Shown: positions 1 to 12,384 of the stretch, in pieces
Position numbering within the stretch: position 1 is the stretch's first letter
Layout of the letters: each line of letters opens with the position of its first letter
Assembly: GCA_016165875.1 (NCBI GenBank)
Contig: JABBOT010000004.1
Span: forward strand, 1,054,001-1,118,000
Reading direction: 5' to 3'
DNA: 64,000 nt
From: Acanthopleura granulata
Taxonomy: Eukaryota > Mollusca > Polyplacophora > Chitonida > Chitonidae
Notes under the pieces: generated by a model
What the model was told of the DNA's origin: nothing
What the model saw: only the letters and a program-made list of their open reading frames with translations
The model's database searches: none
Position numbers and translations under genes: made by a program

Positions 1-904
1 CAGGCATGATTTGATCAATTCATGTTCCTTCATATTCATTCTTCGTTCAAGTTTCCTATATTCGCACGCCCTGTTTTCATGTGGTATGCTGTGTAACGAG
101 CTCATCCTTGTGACGTGCCCATCCTTGTGATAAGCTGTGATGTATATAGTGCGCAGTCATGTGAGATTTGTGGCCGTTTTGACGTATTAATGCTTAACTA
201 TCTATGCGCATATTATGCACCAGTGTGACGGCAAATGGACTTTTCCAAGCTGTCAATCAAGACCGTCCAACTGACCAGTCATAATCAATATTGTTGCAAG
301 CAGATCAACCGGATGTCCCACACATTGGTTACAATGTTCAATTTTTCTGTGACGTCATGAGGTCACAATTACTGTCACCAAGAATGGAATGAAAAAAAAC
401 GATGTCACCAAAAGGGGTGGTGGGACATCGGGTATGGTGGATCTATCAATTATCATGGAACACAGCCATTCCAATGTTATGTGAAAAGGATCTGTTTTTT
501 TCGGAGATTTAGGTGATTGGAGGGAAGCGAACAAACGGTCGGCAGCCAACCACGACTACATGGGGCCTTTTCGGTCTGACGTCTGTATGCAATACCTTCA
601 AAATATTAAATACGCGTACAGACGCAGATCGCGTCAGACTTATTCTTTTAATGATTCCAGTAGCCCTATTGAGTGATGTATTGTTTAATCGTTTCGCATT
701 TAAGCAAATTTTATTTGTTGGTTTCTTTTCTTCAGATCTGCGGTACTAGGCTTCATTTCGGTCATATCACACCAGACTTGCATTAAAACGGCCCGCTTGA
801 TCTCACGTTTATATCGCAGCTTTCCTAATGTGCCGTGTTGGTTTATCCATTTATTTCCTTATTTGTATGTCACTGAACGTCATGCTCAAAATATTTTTAC
901 TTGC
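1..904. other. Unassigned sequence
   Basis: No coding, RNA or repeat signature was recognised. The only notable site is a perfect CRE palindrome (TGACGTCA) at 350-357, too isolated to call a promoter. Confidence 0.5.
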
Positions 905-1130
905 ATGGGGGCGGTCAGTTATATGGAATGAGGAAATCAGATTGTCCGGCATAAAAACCTCCGACTTTGACACATACTGACAACTTTCCTTCATGTGACG
1001 TACAGATATTCTCCCTATATTGGTGGAAGACAAGAGGTCTTCTCGTTTGCTCGCTCAATGTCACCAAGACCACAAAAGCATAGAGACTGGGGTCGAGTTG
1101 AAAATACCAGATATGACGCTTCAATCACAG
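905..1130 (-). mobile_element. SINE family C, diverged fragment
   Basis: Read on the minus strand, this carries the family C body in order: a segment like TTGTGGTCTTGGTGAC, then ACCAATATAG, ATATCTGTACGTCACATG and AAAGTTGTCAG, then a segment matching the GTCGG-GGTTT-CCGGAC block that precedes the family tail. The same blocks in the same order occur on the plus strand at 35975-36110. The tRNA-like head and the 3' tail are missing or too diverged to see. Confidence 0.55.
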
Positions 1131-1980
1131 TATACCTACACTGGGCTCCAAAGCCTTTCTCCTCGCATGCTAACCGCCCGGCAAGCTATTTAAAGGTACA
1201 GTTTCTAAACAGTTTTATCCCACGGCATGCAAGGCCACATAAATAATGGTTGCCGAACAGGTCTTTTATAAGCCATCAACGAAGCATCGTGCCACGCCCT
1301 GATTTGGTACACTGGAATTATAGTGCCATCCCCCAAAATATTAGCCTTATGGAAAGCAGATTTCAGGTTATGCCACAAAAACATACAGTCATTTCATTAT
1401 TGAACCTGTCTCGCGATGCCCTTAAAAACAGTTGCCATTTCTCTGGCCATATAAACTTTCAAATCTATTCAATCTGAAAGTTATTGTTGACAGACTGGGC
1501 GTTAAATTCTGAAAAGTGTCAACCGGAAAGACTTTATCTGGAGGCTAGACGTATTGCTTTTGCTTCTGATTTAATGAAAATGGAAATGTTCTCTGGGCTG
1601 AAATTTTCTCTGTTTTTCCTGGGTAGAGTTGAGATAAACACGCCGTGGGCTTGTTACACTTGTATAACAGTCTTCGGTTCTGAAAATCTCGTTACTTATG
1701 CCCGCTTATTGACCGAGAATATAATCAGAGTTACTTGGAAAGGCACACAATGCCTGTTATAATGTAAGAAGGATTAAGTATATGTATGCAGCTCTGATTG
1801 AACTGGTTCATTGTCAAGCTTGGGGAGGCTTGCTTTAGATAATCATCAACCCATAAGCAGAGGAACTTGATTTCCGTAGCTTGGATGTGTAGGCCAGACT
1901 GTAACCAAGGCGTTTACTGGTTGTTTGGGTGCCTGTGTCCCAGGGCCTATTATTCACACCGGGATATAATAACGCCAATA
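1131..1980. other. Unassigned sequence
   Basis: Several short open frames are present on the plus strand (for example 1250-1477 and 1484-1762), but none has a recognisable domain or convincing splice borders. Confidence 0.5.
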
Positions 1981-2234
1981 TGAGGCCACCGTGGCCGAGG
2001 GGATTAGCGCAAGAGGGCGGCGTTGTGACCCAGGTGCCTCTCAGCAATGCGGTGGCTCTGAGCTCAAGTTCAGCTCATGCTGGCTTCTTTTCCGGCCCTA
2101 TAAGGTCTGCCAACAACCTGCAGATGGTCGTGGGTTTCCCACGGACTCTGCCGGGTTTCTTCCCACCATAATTCTGGTCGTCGCCGTGTAAGTGAAATAT
2201 TCTTGAGTACGGCGTAAAACACCAATCAGTCTTA
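1981..2234 (+). mobile_element. SINE family A, near full length
   Basis: A tRNA-derived SINE in forward orientation. The head contains the A-box region (GGCCGAGGGGATTAGCGC), then GTGACCCAGG and a B-box-like GAGCTCAAGTTCAGC. The body follows with AACCTGCAGATGGTCGTGGG and CACCATAATTCTGG. The 3' end has GTGAAATATTCTTGAGTACG and AAAACACCAATCA. The terminal A/T-rich repeat is short. Non-coding and non-autonomous; it would have been copied by a LINE, and no LINE is visible here. Confidence 0.85.
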
Positions 2235-4286
2235 AAGGTGAGATATCAAAATGATCAAATATCATTTTACATAAATTAACGCTCTCATTTTTTTAAAATT
2301 ATGACATCTGAAGTACAAGAAATTAGTGTCCCAAAGACAAACAGTAAACTAATGTTATATATGCATGTATAAGTAGTTCCACAGATTATGGTAATGACAT
2401 GACACTCAAGCCACTTCACATTTGACAGCCACCGCATAAGTTTCCCTTTTTGAGTGCAACGTTAATAATAATTAAAGAAGTAAATTAAAAATAATAAATA
2501 AATGATTAGAAAAATACATCAACAAATATAGCTGACTGTGTATGGAAGGGCAGGAGAATCCAGTGTAATGACCTGGAATTCTGACTTGGACTCTTCACGC
2601 AGTATAGCAGACTGGTGTATAATTTGTGTTGATCAGATTAACCATGTTCCACTCCGGTTTTCTTTAAGCCAGTCATGGCTGTGGCTATCCTTTGATGAAA
2701 GTCAGCTTTTGTTTAACTTTTTATTTCATAACTGTCAAGCGAGTAGTTCGTGTAGAAATAACAATGGCCACTGTTTCACCAAACCAGCTATTACCAGGCT
2801 GTAGTGGAATCTAGTTCAGTTTAAATGACAAAATAATTGTGCTTATTGTACGTACAAGCGTTTGGTGCATTCAAGTGACATTTAACTGGGCTATATCGAC
2901 CGGATATTATCTTTGCGCATGTATCAAGTTTCTCCGTAATCAACTGACACACCGGAAATAAGCCTGCTGGTTATCCCTTCAGCCCCAACAGTGCTGAATA
3001 TTATGAATGCATGTGTGTCAAAAGAACAGCGTCATTGACACTAAGATGTGAAGTTGGCTTTTATTGTGAGGGAGTACTGTGCAATGTGGACTCATCATAC
3101 CAAGCATGGATCTTAATGACCACACTGTATTGAGATATGTTTCAACTTACAACAAGCTTAACGCTCCCAGAGTGAGTGCAAGAGCGGCACCATGTATGGT
3201 TTGGTATCACAGGTGACTGTGTGGGAACTACTCTAACACTGATCATCGGGCAGTGACGCTGACAATATACAAAAACAATACAGGTAATTAAAAAATATAT
3301 AGTTTCTTATTGGTGACAGCGTCCAAATCCGGATGTAATATTCCGGCCTCCAAAGACAAATCAGTCCACGTAAATATAGAATCCACAGGCCTTTGGAATT
3401 CTCAAATCGAAGGACGATAGTCCTGTAAGTGACAAACAGCAGAGAGCACGCTACGCCGACGATGGTATATATATCCAACTCCCCGGTAAGGTGCAACTTT
3501 CCTGGGCAGACGGGTTGACATTAGCGTCCGTGATGCAGAACTGGCGATGTATGTTTCACTCCTCGGAAATACAAACAAAGTCTCTTTCAGGGTAAACTGG
3601 GGAGAAATGTACGTAATCGTAGAAAGAAACAATGAGCTCCAAAATAACGTCTCAAACAGAATAGTAAGTGGCGAGACACAAGCTCACAAATGTTCTACGT
3701 ACGAAAATGGAGTACAAAATTACGTATGTCGAATGGCGTGAAAGCCGGTATCTACGAATCACACAAAATCCTTCTAAATAAATATGACTGCTCTCAAATG
3801 AACTTGAGTATCTGACTGTGAGCTTTACAACTTCGTCGACCATATTTGTAGACTGACGCAAAGAAAATTCTGGATGGTTTGTTCGTAAACATGCTTGCAA
3901 TATGAGGACATCTTTCCAGAATGTACGCTTTATATACAATAACACGAAGATGATAAACATAGAAACCTCGAGAACACGCGGCTGAATTCCAGTGCAGGGT
4001 ATCACGTACACAGAGGGAAAATGTAGGTCATACACTGATCCGGTTAGCGCAAAAACAAATAAAAAGCTATAATACAATATCTTACGGACGGGTTCATAAT
4101 ATTTTTATGCAGTTTTATTAAGACTCTAAACATGCAACATCATCACGAAACTGACACTGTTAAGGGACCTACTTCTCAGGATATGCATGATCAAACATCA
4201 TATGGTCGCATGAGATTGACTTTAACGTAACATGAAGTTAAATTTGCTATCTGTTGTTCCATTCTTTAATCAGTTTTTTCCATTGC
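2235..4286. other. Unassigned sequence
   Basis: About 2 kb without a recognised feature. An open frame of 141 codons at 3652-4077 on the minus strand has no homology I recognise and no clear start or splice signals. Confidence 0.5.
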
Positions 4287-4626
4287 AAGGAATTCCTACA
4301 AGGCGCTAAGGGAAAGCAATCCATCTCAAGGAATACAGCGTTAAGAGAGAGAAATCCGTCACACGGAATTCCTATACGGCGTAAACGGAAAGCAGTTCGT
4401 CACAAGGAATTCCAACACGGCCTTAAGGGAAAGAAATTCACCATAAGGAATTCCTATACGGCCCTAAACTGGAGCAATACGCCACAAGGAATTCTAATGC
4501 GACGAAAGCAATCCACCACAAGCACTGCATGCATGGCGCTGTGAGAAAGCAATTTGCTATAGGGAAGGCATACACGGTGCTAACAGAAGCCAATCCATCA
4601 CAAGCGCTAAAGGAAAGCAATCCGCA
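4287..4626. repeat. 41-bp minisatellite, about 8 copies
   Basis: The motif AAGGAATTCC recurs at 4287, 4328, 4363, 4404, 4445 and 4486, mostly 41 bp apart, followed by degenerate copies to about 4626. Each unit continues with a TATACGGC-like block and GGGAAAGCAATCC. Because 41 is not a multiple of three, the open frame across the array does not encode a peptide repeat. Confidence 0.9.
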
Positions 4627-5805
4627 TACATGTCAGTATTGGAAAGCCCTCCACTAATGTGAATGAATGATTTTTTTTACAAGGAAACTGCTTGATCATC
4701 CAACTTCGTATTCAGTATTTAGCTAAAGCAATGGAATTTCTACAAGCATTTAATTTTCAGGTAATCCATCAATCATAAGCCTGACGATGAATACCCAATA
4801 GTTCAGTAACGAGTATTCCACTACTTTAGTATCTAAAAGTGGTGAAAGGAGAAAATCCAAAAAGCATTTGTAAGAGGACTGAGCTGTTGGAAAAATCTAT
4901 ATCTGAACCATTGAAATAGTGACATGGAATCACCATCCTATTATCACTAGGTGCTTTCAGAAATGAACCGTTTCTCAGAAGCCCCATCGCCAATAGCTGT
5001 GAATGAGAGGTTGGTTCGTTTGTTACTTGAAGAGACATAAAAACATGAAACCGTCAGTGTAATTCAATTATCCGAGATACAAATGAAACACACGACTTTC
5101 TCTTAGATCTTAGTTCAACAGACTGATCCTCAGGCGTGGGTGGTATGATTAGACCAGAGGTACCAGTGGAATTGGGCCTTGTATTGGCCTATGGGGTCAG
5201 ACGCTATGGCGGGGGGTCAGTGAAGACAGGGTGCCTATCCCAACCGTCCTATCTCAGCGATAGTAGTTGACTGCTGTTCGTTTGTTTGGTGAGGGTGGGC
5301 ATCAATTATTTCTGTCTACCCGGGCCTGATTTATCAAAGGGTTTTATAAGGAATACATTTGGTCAATATGGCCGAGTGAGTACTACTCTAAGAGGTTAAA
5401 GTGTTTGCCAAGCGTCTGTCATCGCAAATTGGCACTTTGTTAATCAGCTAATTGATCATGTTTGGGGTAAAAGTGAATGAGCTTCTATGTGTCATTCTAG
5501 AGTTCCAATCACACCCGACATGTAGAGGTCTGTTCGTTAATTCTGTGCGAGATTGAAAGCAGAAATAGAAACTCTAATATCACCAACATAATGTATGTCT
5601 TATGAACAAGCCCACTAATTTCCCAGCCCACTAGAACATAGCCAGGGTCGCCACAACCATACACTTAATAGGCTTTGCAAGGATGGAATATTTATGCGTG
5701 AGAATTTTAAATACCAGTATGTATTTGTTCGACAAAGATTATAAATATTCATCATCAGCTGATTTTTATAAATGATATTTTCAGTCTGGTTTTATGTTTG
5801 CAGTA
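4627..5805. other. Unassigned sequence
   Basis: Nothing recognised. Around 5130-5340 the sequence is richer in G than its surroundings, with runs such as GGCGGGGGGTCAG, but matches no family I can name. Confidence 0.5.
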
Positions 5806-5930
5806 GGGGACCTCCGTTGCCGAGTAGTTGGCGTGCTAGAGCAGAACCTTGATTCAGGAGCCTCTCTTCAATACGGTTGCTGATAGTTCAAGTCGAGCTC
5901 ATCATGGCTTTCCTGAGTTCAAAACTTGTC
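5806..5930 (+). mobile_element. SINE family A, head fragment
   Basis: Forward-orientation 5' part only: GGGGACCTCCGTTGCCGAGT with GGCGTGCTAG (A-box region), then CAGGAGCCTCTC, CAATACGGTTGCTG and a B-box-like AGTTCAAGTCGAGC. The body and tail are absent; the sequence passes into a 24-bp tandem array about 55 bp later. Confidence 0.75.
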
Positions 5931-5984
5931 GTCTTCACCACCTGCTTGTTTTTTTAACTGGAGGGATCCTCGTTTAATCCGTGT

Positions 5985-6345
5985 TACTGCTTGTCTGGTC
6001 CAAAGGAATATTACTTGTCCTGTCTCAGGAATTATTGTTTGTATGGTCCCAGCGGCTATTGTTTTCATATTTCCAGGGGTTTTTTTTGTTTATTTAGCCC
6101 CTGATATTTTTGCTTGTTCTATTCCAGGTGTTATTGCCTGACTGGTCCCACGTGTTATGGCTTGTCTAGTTCCAGGTGTTATTGCTTTTCTGGTCCCACA
6201 TGTTATTGCTTGTCTATTTCTAGAGGTCATTGCTTCAATGGTAACTAGGGTTATAATCTATGGTATTCAAGATTACATTGCTTGTTTTGTCCAAGAGCTC
6301 ATTCCTGCCCTTGTCCAAGAGCTGATTGTTTTTTGTTTTGTTTTT
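5985..6345. repeat. 24-bp minisatellite in frame (octapeptide repeat)
   Basis: Units like TGTTATTGCTTGTCTGGTCC recur every 24 bp (for example at 6129, 6153 and 6177). Since 24 is eight codons, the plus frame from 5926 to 6366 reads as a degenerate hydrophobic octapeptide repeat (forms such as ACLVPGVI and AFLVPHVI), interrupted by a single TGA at 6139-6141. There is no start context or flanking coding sequence, so I treat it as a non-coding array that happens to stay in register. Confidence 0.85.
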
Positions 6346-6366
6346 TGTTCTATGTTTTGGTCTTAG

Positions 6367-7530
6367 AATGCATTGTTTGTCTTGCTCATATGATCATCAT
6401 TTGCTTTGCCCGCATCCATACCTCTGTACACAGGGGTTAGCTTAACCCCTACTTTATGGTGTGCCTTTTTGCACATTCACTGTGTTCTCTTATGCAAAAT
6501 TGTTTTCATTGTCTTTGTTTGCCGGTTTTGTCTAAAGTGATATGTGGGCGCACAATGGTTACATTACTTTTGCAGTCATCGTTGACAAGGAGATAATTCT
6601 ACTGTCGTCAGTTTTGTCCAGTGCTGTAGCCGAAAACACGAGACAGCTCCCACACAGCCAAAGGCGATCAGTAATCAACCAAAACACTTCGCACACGAGA
6701 GCAAATATGTGTCGGTGTAAATCAGTGTTTTACGACCACCCCAGCTCCACGCTTCTTATTATAGGTATGATGGGGTGATACATGATGTATTAGATCGGCA
6801 GAGCAAACATCCATCTACAAATATATCCGTGAACTATTTCCCCTAAATTAATGCAAGCTAAACCATTAACCTGATCGCCTGTGGTCGTTTAATATCCTTC
6901 TTTGTTCTGTCTCGAAAAGGAGTGCATGTCCACAAGGTGCTGCCACAATCAAAAACCGATGTCCTGAGTTGCTGTTTGAAAGGATCAAGCCCTTTAGAGG
7001 CTAAGGCTGCCGTGTGATGAGGGCTGGCAGAGGGGAGAGCTGCCTCTTGAGTGATCCTTAATCCCCCCCATAAAAGGGGGCTTCACTGCCTTTGTGTCAG
7101 ATAGAATCACCAGATTTCATGTTCTTTTTTCCTTTTTAAAGAAAAAAAATCAATTGAGTTCGAAGGAAGACATTTGATATTGGCGTGGTATTTAAACCAG
7201 CTGTGCTCCGTTCCCGCATGAAAACTTGCATTTGGTCAGTAATTCCTGCTCATTCTCTATAGCGACGTAGGCTAAATCGTACGGGGGAGGCTTGGTTAAA
7301 GCAGAGCCTCTAGCCTGTATTAAACATCTTTTTTTTAGAGTTGATTATATAAAAATTGCCCCCAAGGGTTACATTTTTTTTATTACTTAAGAATTTTGAA
7401 TCTTCAATGCAAAACTTCTTGAACAAAACAAAAGGAATTTGCTGGTGAGTACTGGATTTCGGGATGTGACAAAGTTAGGGCGGCAACCTGCAAAGGGAAT
7501 TATCATTGAGTTTTGCAATCAAGAAGATCT
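6367..7530. other. Unassigned sequence
   Basis: No supported feature. A possible 53-bp spliced segment at 7392-7444 was considered and set aside. Confidence 0.5.
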
Positions 7531-7640
7531 TGTATTTATTTATTTAGCTGGTTAGTTACTGGCGTTTTACGCCATACTCAACAATATTTCATTTATACGA
7601 AGGTGGCCAATACTACAGTGGGTGGAAACCCACCATCCAC
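7531..7640 (-). mobile_element. SINE family A, tail fragment
   Basis: Reverse-orientation 3' end: TATTTATTTATTTAGC, GTTTTACGCCATACTCAA, AATATTTCATTTATACGA and GGTGGCCAATA, ending in the GTGGGTGGAAACC block of the body. The head is missing. Confidence 0.85.
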
Positions 7641-7782
7641 AGGCCCAGATAATATGGTATTGACTACAAACGTCGAATGGCTACACTGTGGTCTTGCAGA
7701 CATGGTTTTATATAGAAACTTTAGGCAAAGCACTTTACTAACATGTTATAATGCTTATTTTATCTGAAGAGCAAGAAAACCA

Positions 7783-7965
7783 TGGCTGGCTCAATCGCAT
7801 AAGGGTTGCCCTATCCCCAGCTAGTTGCCCCGTGACGAATGGGGTGGGTGGGTTCAAATCCAGTTCTGGCTGATGATGGTTTATCCGGTACATGGCGGTG
7901 GTTCACCCCGTTAACAGAAAACCTCAACCAGGTGAATCAGTCAATCAATCAATCAATCAGTAAAT
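7783..7965 (+). mobile_element. tRNA-derived SINE, another family
   Basis: A tRNA-like start (GGCTGGCTCAATCGCATAAG) is followed about 65 bp later by a clear B box (GGGTTCAAATCC), then GGTTTATCCGGTACATGGCG and GTGGTTCACC. It ends in a (TCAA)n tract at 7940-7959. The GGCGGTGGTT-ACC block also occurs at 22484-22520. The spacing between the two boxes is too long for a functional tRNA gene. Confidence 0.55.
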
Positions 7966-9908
7966 ACCGTTATCCCATTCCAATACATAGTGCATTCGGG
8001 CAACATATAAAACGTTATAATCGACAAGCATTCTTTCCAACACTCAGAGTTAATCCCAGAATGAAATAAACGTTATCTTCATTGAGCATGCGAATGTTCA
8101 TGTCACATTTCATTTCTGCGTGACCGGTGCAGATCTTTTCTGAACAGGTGTCCTGAAAATCGAAGACAGAGAACAGAGAATGTTGAATTCAAACTTGCAT
8201 CAGCATAGATCCTCTATCTACAGAAGCCTGAGGATTAGCCCGGTGTCTCCTGTCTGCCGCTTCAGCGTACCGTCTGAAAAGGATTGGGTATCATGAAACA
8301 GCCTGTCGTCTAAATCACGAGGGGAATGAAAATCTCGCGAGACAAAATGTATGACCTTTTTAGCTGAACAAAATTCAATCGGCCAGTCAAATTTCTGACT
8401 GTGAAATAACAGTATAAACCTACCCTTAAGTGCTGCCTTCAAATATTTTAAGCCGGAATCCTGCGTTAAAAATTACATTAAAACAACAACGGACTGATAC
8501 GCAGTGTACGCAGTGTACTGTCTAGCAAAGAGTTCAGTGTTGTTTGGAAGGTGGAAGAAATACGTTGTCCCTGTGCTTGGCTTCATGTTCAACTAACGTG
8601 GAAGAAAGTGGTAATTAACTGTTACCTTGTAACGGCTGAGTATATATACACATTGCTTGAAGCCTGCCACAGTCTGTCTTCCATTGTGTATTCAGTGTAA
8701 ATGCCTCAGCCAACCAGAGCTAAATGTTTATTTTATGTATCATCTTGACGATAAATCTTGCCATTATCGATGTTTTCAAACACCTCTTCACTTTCTTCGC
8801 GGATGACAATTGCCCACCCTGTAATAGCTGGGTGTATTTACCGCTAATTGATCGCCAGTAGGTTACTGGCGTCGCCTGCTGTATTTCTAACTTGTTAGCG
8901 CACTTTGGTAAAGGGTTCATTATAACCGTACTGGAAGTCGGCACTGTTTGGCCCGAAAGTTAAGGGTTGACAGACACGTGTTCATGTGATGCATTTTTTT
9001 AAAGCACCATTCTTTGGGAGCTATCCCCTTATTGCTGAGGGTGGGTGTAACAAAGAAGAATCAGAGCCTGATGGCTCGATGAAACCGTTAACTCGACATG
9101 CAGGCCACAGATGGCTATAGGGTATGAGATAACAGGCCATAGAACACGCAACGGCAGGAAAATAACTAGAATTGGACATCTAAAAAGTAGGTTACTGCCA
9201 CATGCAGTGCCAAAAAAAAAGTCAAACATTACTTCAGGAATGACGAATTTATTTAATTACAGTTCCTCTTAGCAAATGTTTCCTTGTATTAAGATGGTAA
9301 GGAAGGTTGTAATGGAATCCACAGCACTTCGTTAGGTACCAGACAAATGTCGTTATTTAGGGTCACTGCCGAGTGGAAAAGGTGCTGACGTGCTATCGTT
9401 GTTCACAGTCTAGTGCTCCGAATCTTAGATATTCTAAACAGCTCCATTCTCCTGGCCATATAGCGATGCTAAAAAGAAAATTGTGGTGCGGTGCAATATT
9501 TATCTATGTGTTTTAAATATTGTATAAATGGGTTCATTTGTCATTAAGAATCACACTTTAAAAAGACAAACAGCTTTTCAGACAATTCGTAATTCTCAAG
9601 GGAGAAAGGTTTTCCCTCCTACAGTAGATTCCTGCTGCACAAAGTTCGAGCTATGAATACGGCCGTCATCATCGGCATGTACTTCATTTCCAAGAAAAGG
9701 AAACTATCAAATCATTCCCTAAGATGGAAAAGAAGAAAAGCTGAAAGGTTCTCGTGGTTAGGATATAATACCTCATATTGTATCCGAACTCGGGTCAGCC
9801 TCTTAACAAATCTGTAGTTATATGTATGGTCTGTTTGCCAACAAGAAAGCAGAAAATCCCGGCACCTACACAAAACTTTCATAGTACATGTACCTTCTTG
9901 CAGTTATT
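7966..9908. other. Unassigned sequence
   Basis: No gene was recognised. GTATATATA at about 8640-8648 precedes a CA-containing stretch by about 30 bp and could be read as a TATA box, but nothing downstream supports a transcript. Confidence 0.45.
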
Positions 9909-10070
9909 TGCATTTCATCCGTGAATATTGTACAAATACTTGTTTACAATGTATCTCTTCGGTGATTATTGTACAAATACTGTCTTACAATGTATCTCTC
10001 ATGCGATTCTTCGTGTACAAATGTATCTCTTCTGCGATTCTTCGTGTACAAATACTAGCTTACAAATATC
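9909..10070. repeat. 41-bp minisatellite, about 4 copies
   Basis: The motif TGTATCTCT starts at 9950, 9991 and 10022, with TTGTACAAATACT and TTACAA blocks in each unit. The 9991 to 10022 spacing is 31 bp, so that copy has lost 10 bp. A first, diverged unit starts at about 9909. Confidence 0.85.
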
Positions 10071-10774
10071 ATCAACAAAACACTTTGAAATTTTGACTTT
10101 TTCATTTCTTTCAATGCTTGTTAGGAAAATCCGTTTTCAACATGGCAAAGGTGTAATATTTCGGTAGTAATGTTTCCTTTGCGCTTTAGTTGTTTTTCTT
10201 CCTTGACGTGTATTATATGCCAAGTACTACATGTAATTGACCCAGCGTAAATGTTCCCGTGACTATGCCAGATGTCATGTGGGTTCTGTTCGGCATGACA
10301 TTCCTCTGAGACAGTACTAATAATATTTCCCCATTGGGTCGACATGTTACTAGCAGACACTGTCAAGATAAGATTCAGAGAATGTTGAAAATTATACACT
10401 AAACAACACTCTTGTGGGAATTCGGTTAAACATATTTTTTTTAAATCACTGAGTTTCGATCTCGATGGGGTACTTTTCCCACGCTGCATGCATTGTTTAC
10501 ACCTTGCCCGAAATATCTTACTGAAGACATCAAGGGCCCGTTTTAGGAGCGGGATGTAAGTTACGCCGAACGTAGTTGTCATGGCGACATATACTGAAGA
10601 TACGTAGATACGTACATGGTCCGTAGATGAAACGTTTCAGCCTCTTTGTAAGTCCCCTGACATGACGCAGGAACCATATACATTACAAATCTTGAACGTC
10701 AAGAGCGTTCGGTGAGCTTTGACCGTCATGAGTATATATATTCTGTTTGTGTGGCTGAACGTCATATTGACTTC
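10071..10774. other. Unassigned sequence
   Basis: Contains a 153-codon open frame on the minus strand (10121-10582) with no recognisable domain, no hydrophobic segments and no supporting splice sites. Not called as a gene. Confidence 0.5.
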
Positions 10775-10993
10775 CTCGCCGACCTGAAGTGGGAAGGTCC
10801 TCCAGCAACCTGCGAATGGTCGCGGGTTTCCCTCTGGCTCTGCTCGGCTTCCTCTCACCATAATGGGCGGTTGGTCGTGCGTTACCCGCGGGCTCTACCT
10901 GGTTTCCTCCCACCATAATGCTGGCCACCTTCGTATAAGTGAAATATTCTTGAGTATAGCGTAAAACATCAATCAAATAAAATAAATAAATGT
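10775..10993 (+). mobile_element. SINE family A with internal 54-bp duplication
   Basis: Forward orientation and head-truncated. The body block runs GTGGGAAGGTC, CAGCAACCTGCG and ATGGTCGCGGGTTTCC to CACCATAATG (10857-10866). It then repeats a TGGTCGTGCG to CACCATAATG segment (10911-10920) before the normal tail CGTATAAGTG, TTCTTGAGTATAGCG and CAATCAAATAAAATAAATAA. The second unit carries the variant CGTGCGTTACCCGCGGGCTC, whose complement is found in the copy at 27123-27345, whereas the first does not. Confidence 0.88.
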
Positions 10994-12058
10994 GTGGCTG
11001 GAGTTGTTTCCGCCGCACTGGGATGTGATTTTATCAACATAATGAAGATGAATTTTCTTCATGCACCTGAGAATGTAAGATATGTTTGTTGAATGTATCA
11101 GATTGGCAATAAATGGATGTTTTCTCACCTCGTCGATGTTTTATCCAGGATCAGTTTGTCGCTATATAGCGTATCGATTCGTGAGTTAATTGAGCAATGC
11201 ATGTTAATATTCGTTTGCAGCGTGTCTGTAAAATGTGCCATTTATTACACATCCAGATTATGTCAGGAATTCTGTGGGGATTATAACAAAGCTTTGCTGT
11301 CGAGAAGTATGCCATGATTTTACTGACGCTGTGAGCGTGACAACGCGAAGCTGTAGAAAATTATGTCATGATGACGGTGACACTCGGCTGACTGCAGTAT
11401 TAATTCAAAACTTCTCCTCGAAACTTTGCTCATTTCGTTTTAAGAAATTCAATTTTCGGGGAGTTTGTCAGGTTCTTTTGTGATACTTTACATTCAAAAT
11501 TTTTACCTGGTCCATATTGATGTTTTGCTTGATATATAATATACAATGTGTCCTATATCGATGTTAAACAGTATTCAGCCGACGGCATCTGAACTGAGCA
11601 CTGTTAAGTGCCTTATTTTGGCAATGTTAGGTCAAGACTTTACTAAAGTGTTACAAAGTGTTAGAAACACCTTACAAAATGCTTTGAAAATGTCCGGATC
11701 CAAGGTCAGATTATAACTTTTAGGTCTTGTGTTTGAAATTATAAATGTTGAAAATCTTTTAAAGCATAACAGTGCATTACAACATGCAAACCATCATTAT
11801 GCGGTGTATCATTTCAATATGTTGGCACTCACATCTTATAGCAATTAACACATGAAATGTTGTCAATACCGTACTGTAGTCATGTTAGAAGCCATAGTGG
11901 GAATTTGGAATGGCCTGAATACGCTCATGGGCGCCTAGAATTCGCAAGGCTCCACGAAGGCAATTACCTAATGTTGTTAATAATGTTTATTGGTATTTGT
12001 CGCCTCAGCCGACAGGCTACTGTCACATGCTTCGAATTTAGCTGTGTACAATACACGG
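10994..12058. other. Unassigned sequence
   Basis: AT-rich sequence with no recognised feature. Confidence 0.5.
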
Positions 12059-12335
12059 ATTTATTTATTTATATAATTATTTATTTATTGTTCAAAGCTG
12101 TACTCAAGAATGTTTCACTTACACGATGGTGATCAGTTTTATGGTTCGAAGAAACCACATTGTATGTGGTAAACCGCCGATCTATGGCAAGCTACCGACG
12201 AACTTTCCTACACGAGATGTACAAATGTGGCCACCGTATCTTCAGTGCATGCTAGACTGCACAGTCGCCCACATGAGCAAGGTCCCACAAGCAGTACGAG
12301 CTGGGGAATCTACAAATCTCCTGCTCAAGGGCCGC
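12059..12335 (-). mobile_element. SINE family C, long copy
   Basis: Reverse orientation. The tail lies first (TTATTTATTTATATAATTAT, then GTACTCAAGAATGTTTCACT), then the body in reverse: CAGTTTTATGG, GAAGAAACC, CCGCCGATCTATGGCAAGC and TACCGACGAACTTTCC, followed by blocks corresponding to the GTACGTCAC-GTG and CAGTCTA-C-TG motifs of the family. It lies about 50 bp from a family A copy in the same orientation. Confidence 0.75.
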
Positions 12336-12384
12336 TTTTGGACCCACAACTTATGTTTTTGTCAGGCTTGTGGTATGGAGATGT

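Noticed and set aside
3652..4077. 141-codon open frame on the minus strand
   Set aside because: Odd composition, no domain and no flanking signals.
7392..7444. 53-bp segment between an acceptor-like TTACTTAAG and a donor GTGAGT
   Set aside because: Too short and too weak an acceptor; such pairs occur by chance.
10121..10582. 153-codon open frame on the minus strand
   Set aside because: No motif, no start context, no splice sites; a frame of this length is expected by chance somewhere in 64 kb.
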